The position numbers and the translations under genes were made by a program. Of a stretch of 35,005 nucleotides of DNA, positions 33,643 through 35,005 are shown in pieces (position 1 is the stretch's first letter; every line of letters begins with the position of its first letter). This DNA is from Prolixibacteraceae bacterium (GTDB lineage: Bacteria > Bacteroidota > Bacteroidia > Bacteroidales > Prolixibacteraceae): positions 1 to 35,005 of the forward strand of contig JAQIDF010000097.1 in assembly GCA_027858145.1 (NCBI GenBank), in the 5' to 3' direction. Below the pieces are notes generated by a model. That model did no database searches and was not told where the DNA came from. It saw only the letters and a program-made list of their open reading frames with translations.

Positions 33643-34875
33643 ATGATAGAATCTTACTTAATAGAAAGCGTACTTTCTTCTTTGTTTGACTTTTTGAAAA
33701 AGAAAGTTATAACAACACCTGCTGACAGAGCCAAATTTGATTTCATTATTAAAGATGATGACGGTAAAAAAATTGCAATCGAGGTAAAAGGACAAAATGT
33801 AACAATAAAAACACTTTTAAATATCGAACGTGCTCTTCAAGACTATAATGATATTGATGAGTTTTATTTAATCACTCCTGAAGAACCTCCCAAAGATTTT
33901 GAAAAACGGATAAAGAGCGTTTTCAAAGACTTCAAGATTGTAGTTCATTGGATGGGTATTAATCAATTCATTCAAAAACAGAATTTAGGCATTGAATTAA
34001 ATGATGATATTAGAAGTTCACTTTTAAATTTACAAGTTGCAGCTGTTACTTCCAAATTTGAGGATTATGACAAAAAGTTTATTGGTTCACATATAGGAAC
34101 CACAAACCTTACAGAGCACTTAAAACATAATATCCAGAATGTTAAAGAAGGGAAAGTTGATAGAACTAGTATTCTTTTTGGATTAAGAAGACAATTCCCA
34201 TATAGTACTATAGTTGAGCTAGAAAAAAAACCTGAAGAATTATCAAAGACTTTAAAGTTCGGTAAAAAATATGACGATGCAATTATCGTCCTAACTGACA
34301 TAAAGAATTTTTCGACATTGGTTTCCGTTTCCGACCCTGAGGAATTGAATGACCTGATGAGTAAATACTATACTAATGCACGAGAGTTAGTTTTTAAATA
34401 TGGGGGGATACTTGACAAATTTATTGGAGACGCAGTTTTGGCAATTTTTAATTATCCAATAAAGAACAAAATATCGTTTACACATGCGACAAAGTTTTGC
34501 GCCGAACTTATATTAATGGGTGAAAATATATTAAATGAATTTCAACGAAAACTTGACCAAGAGATTGAGACTGGAACCCGTGTAGGATTGGCAACCGGTC
34601 CTATTTATGCATTGAATATTGGAAAGGAAGATTTTGAAGTCACATTTATTGGAGACAAGATTAATTTTGCTGCTCGTCTAGAGAAAAACTGCGATGTAAA
34701 TGGAATTCTTATGAGTAATAGATTTTTTCATAAATTAGACGACAGCAATCACGATTTTATTGACAGAATTGAGAAGACTGAAAAAAAGATAGACCCTAAA
34801 GATGCAAAAGGACAAGTTGGTATTACAACAGCTTGGCAAATTCAAAGAAATCAAATGGAAAAGATTGTAGAATAA
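33643..34875 (+). CDS. nuclease-like domain fused to class III nucleotide cyclase (cassette 2)
   Basis: The N-terminal ~130 residues contain FDFIIKDDDGKKIAIEVKG, with D33 and E47-x-K49, the pattern of PD-(D/E)XK nucleases. The C-terminal half is a class III cyclase. Metal Asp are D219 (LTDIKNFS) and D263 (FIGDAV), base-selecting positions are K259 and T334, and the transition-state pair is N341 and R345. The K/T pair fits class IIIb adenylate cyclases, so ATP is the likely substrate; UTP or others cannot be ruled out. A fusion of these domains recalls anti-phage signalling systems but I know of no exact match. The ATG lies 29 bases after the start core of the unit; the stop lies 4 bases before the next site. 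Confidence 0.85.
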   Translation: MIESYLIESVLSSLFDFLKKKVITTPADRAKFDFIIKDDDGKKIAIEVKGQNVTIKTLLNIERALQDYNDIDEFYLITPEEPPKDFEKRIKSVFKDFKIVVHWMGINQFIQKQNLGIELNDDIRSSLLNLQVAAVTSKFEDYDKKFIGSHIGTTNLTEHLKHNIQNVKEGKVDRTSILFGLRRQFPYSTIVELEKKPEELSKTLKFGKKYDDAIIVLTDIKNFSTLVSVSDPEELNDLMSKYYTNARELVFKYGGILDKFIGDAVLAIFNYPIKNKISFTHATKFCAELILMGENILNEFQRKLDQEIETGTRVGLATGPIYALNIGKEDFEVTFIGDKINFAARLEKNCDVNGILMSNRFFHKLDDSNHDFIDRIEKTEKKIDPKDAKGQVGITTAWQIQRNQMEKIVE

Positions 34876-34878
34876 AAA

Positions 34879-35005
34879 TTACAGCCCATAACAATTAGGT
34901 ACCAATCACACGTATGATCCCAGGGACTCTACTGTGATTGTGCCTGTGTTGCACCAAACCTAAAGGGGAATCGGAGCTGTGTAGTTTCAATCTTTTTGTT
35001 TTTGG
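34879..35005. other. attC-like site of cassette 2, cut by the right edge
   Basis: TTAC-AGCCCA-TAACAATT starts the site (34879-34896). AGCCCA is the reverse complement of TGGGCT in the start core of the same unit. A stem pairs aggta (34897-34901) and caatcaca (34903-34910) with tgtgattg (34933-34940) and tgcct (34941-34945), leaving C34902 unpaired, as in the previous site. The closing GTTA core must lie to the right of the window. Confidence 0.65.

Noticed and set aside
1..35005. CRISPR arrays, tRNA or rRNA genes
   Set aside because: No regularly spaced repeats of CRISPR type and no tRNA or rRNA signatures were seen in the gaps between genes.

Overview
The window is a chromosomal segment of a Bacteroidota bacterium, most likely Bacteroidales or Marinilabiliales. 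The grounds are the ribosomal trio L28-L33-DUF4295, a glycine-lipid-type acyltransferase pair, a MraY with the extra internal loop usual in this phylum, a conserved division/cell-wall cluster, near-absence of Shine-Dalgarno sequences, and promoters fitting TTG-N19-21-TAnnTTTG. No name below comes from a database search; all rest on motifs read in the sequence.

Layout. 1-910: an IS481-type transposase on the minus strand that runs off the left edge, followed by a hairpin repeat. 1223-8964: carB, rpmB-rpmG-DUF4295, ftsY-rimO, a GNAT acetyltransferase and a secreted SPOR protein. 8997-10898: a PurF-like amidotransferase. It abuts, tail to tail, a minus-strand pair of acyltransferases (12756 down to 10899). 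12949-29442: an uninterrupted division/murein cluster, mraZ-rsmH-ftsL-ftsI-murE-mraY-murD-ftsW-murG-murC-ftsQ-ftsA-ftsZ1-ftsZ2, whose products make lipid II and assemble the division ring. yqeY and a terminator follow. 30207-35005: an AT-richer accessory region with a zinc-ribbon gene, a tyrosine recombinase and two compact single-gene units.

The strongest novelty candidate is the right end. Downstream of the recombinase each unit starts with GTTA-N6-ATAA and ends with TTAC-N6-TAAC. The N6 of the end is the exact reverse complement of the N6 at the start of the same unit, and N6 differs between the two units. That is the relation expected between a gene cassette's leading core and the inverse core of its own attC site in an integron. 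The spacer regions also fold into stems with one unpaired C. The recombinase lacks the insertion typical of IntI and points the same way as the cassettes, so this looks like an integron-like system rather than a textbook integron. The cassettes carry a membrane-anchored MutS-like ATPase and a fusion of a nuclease-like domain to a class III nucleotide cyclase.

Two further points stand out in the division cluster. There are two tandem ftsZ genes: FtsZ2 keeps the C-terminal FtsA-binding type peptide, while FtsZ1 lacks it and ends in an amphipathic helix resembling the membrane-targeting tail of FtsA. The mraZ promoter is embedded in an array of five 8-bp MraZ-type boxes, and the one degenerate box coincides with the -33 element.
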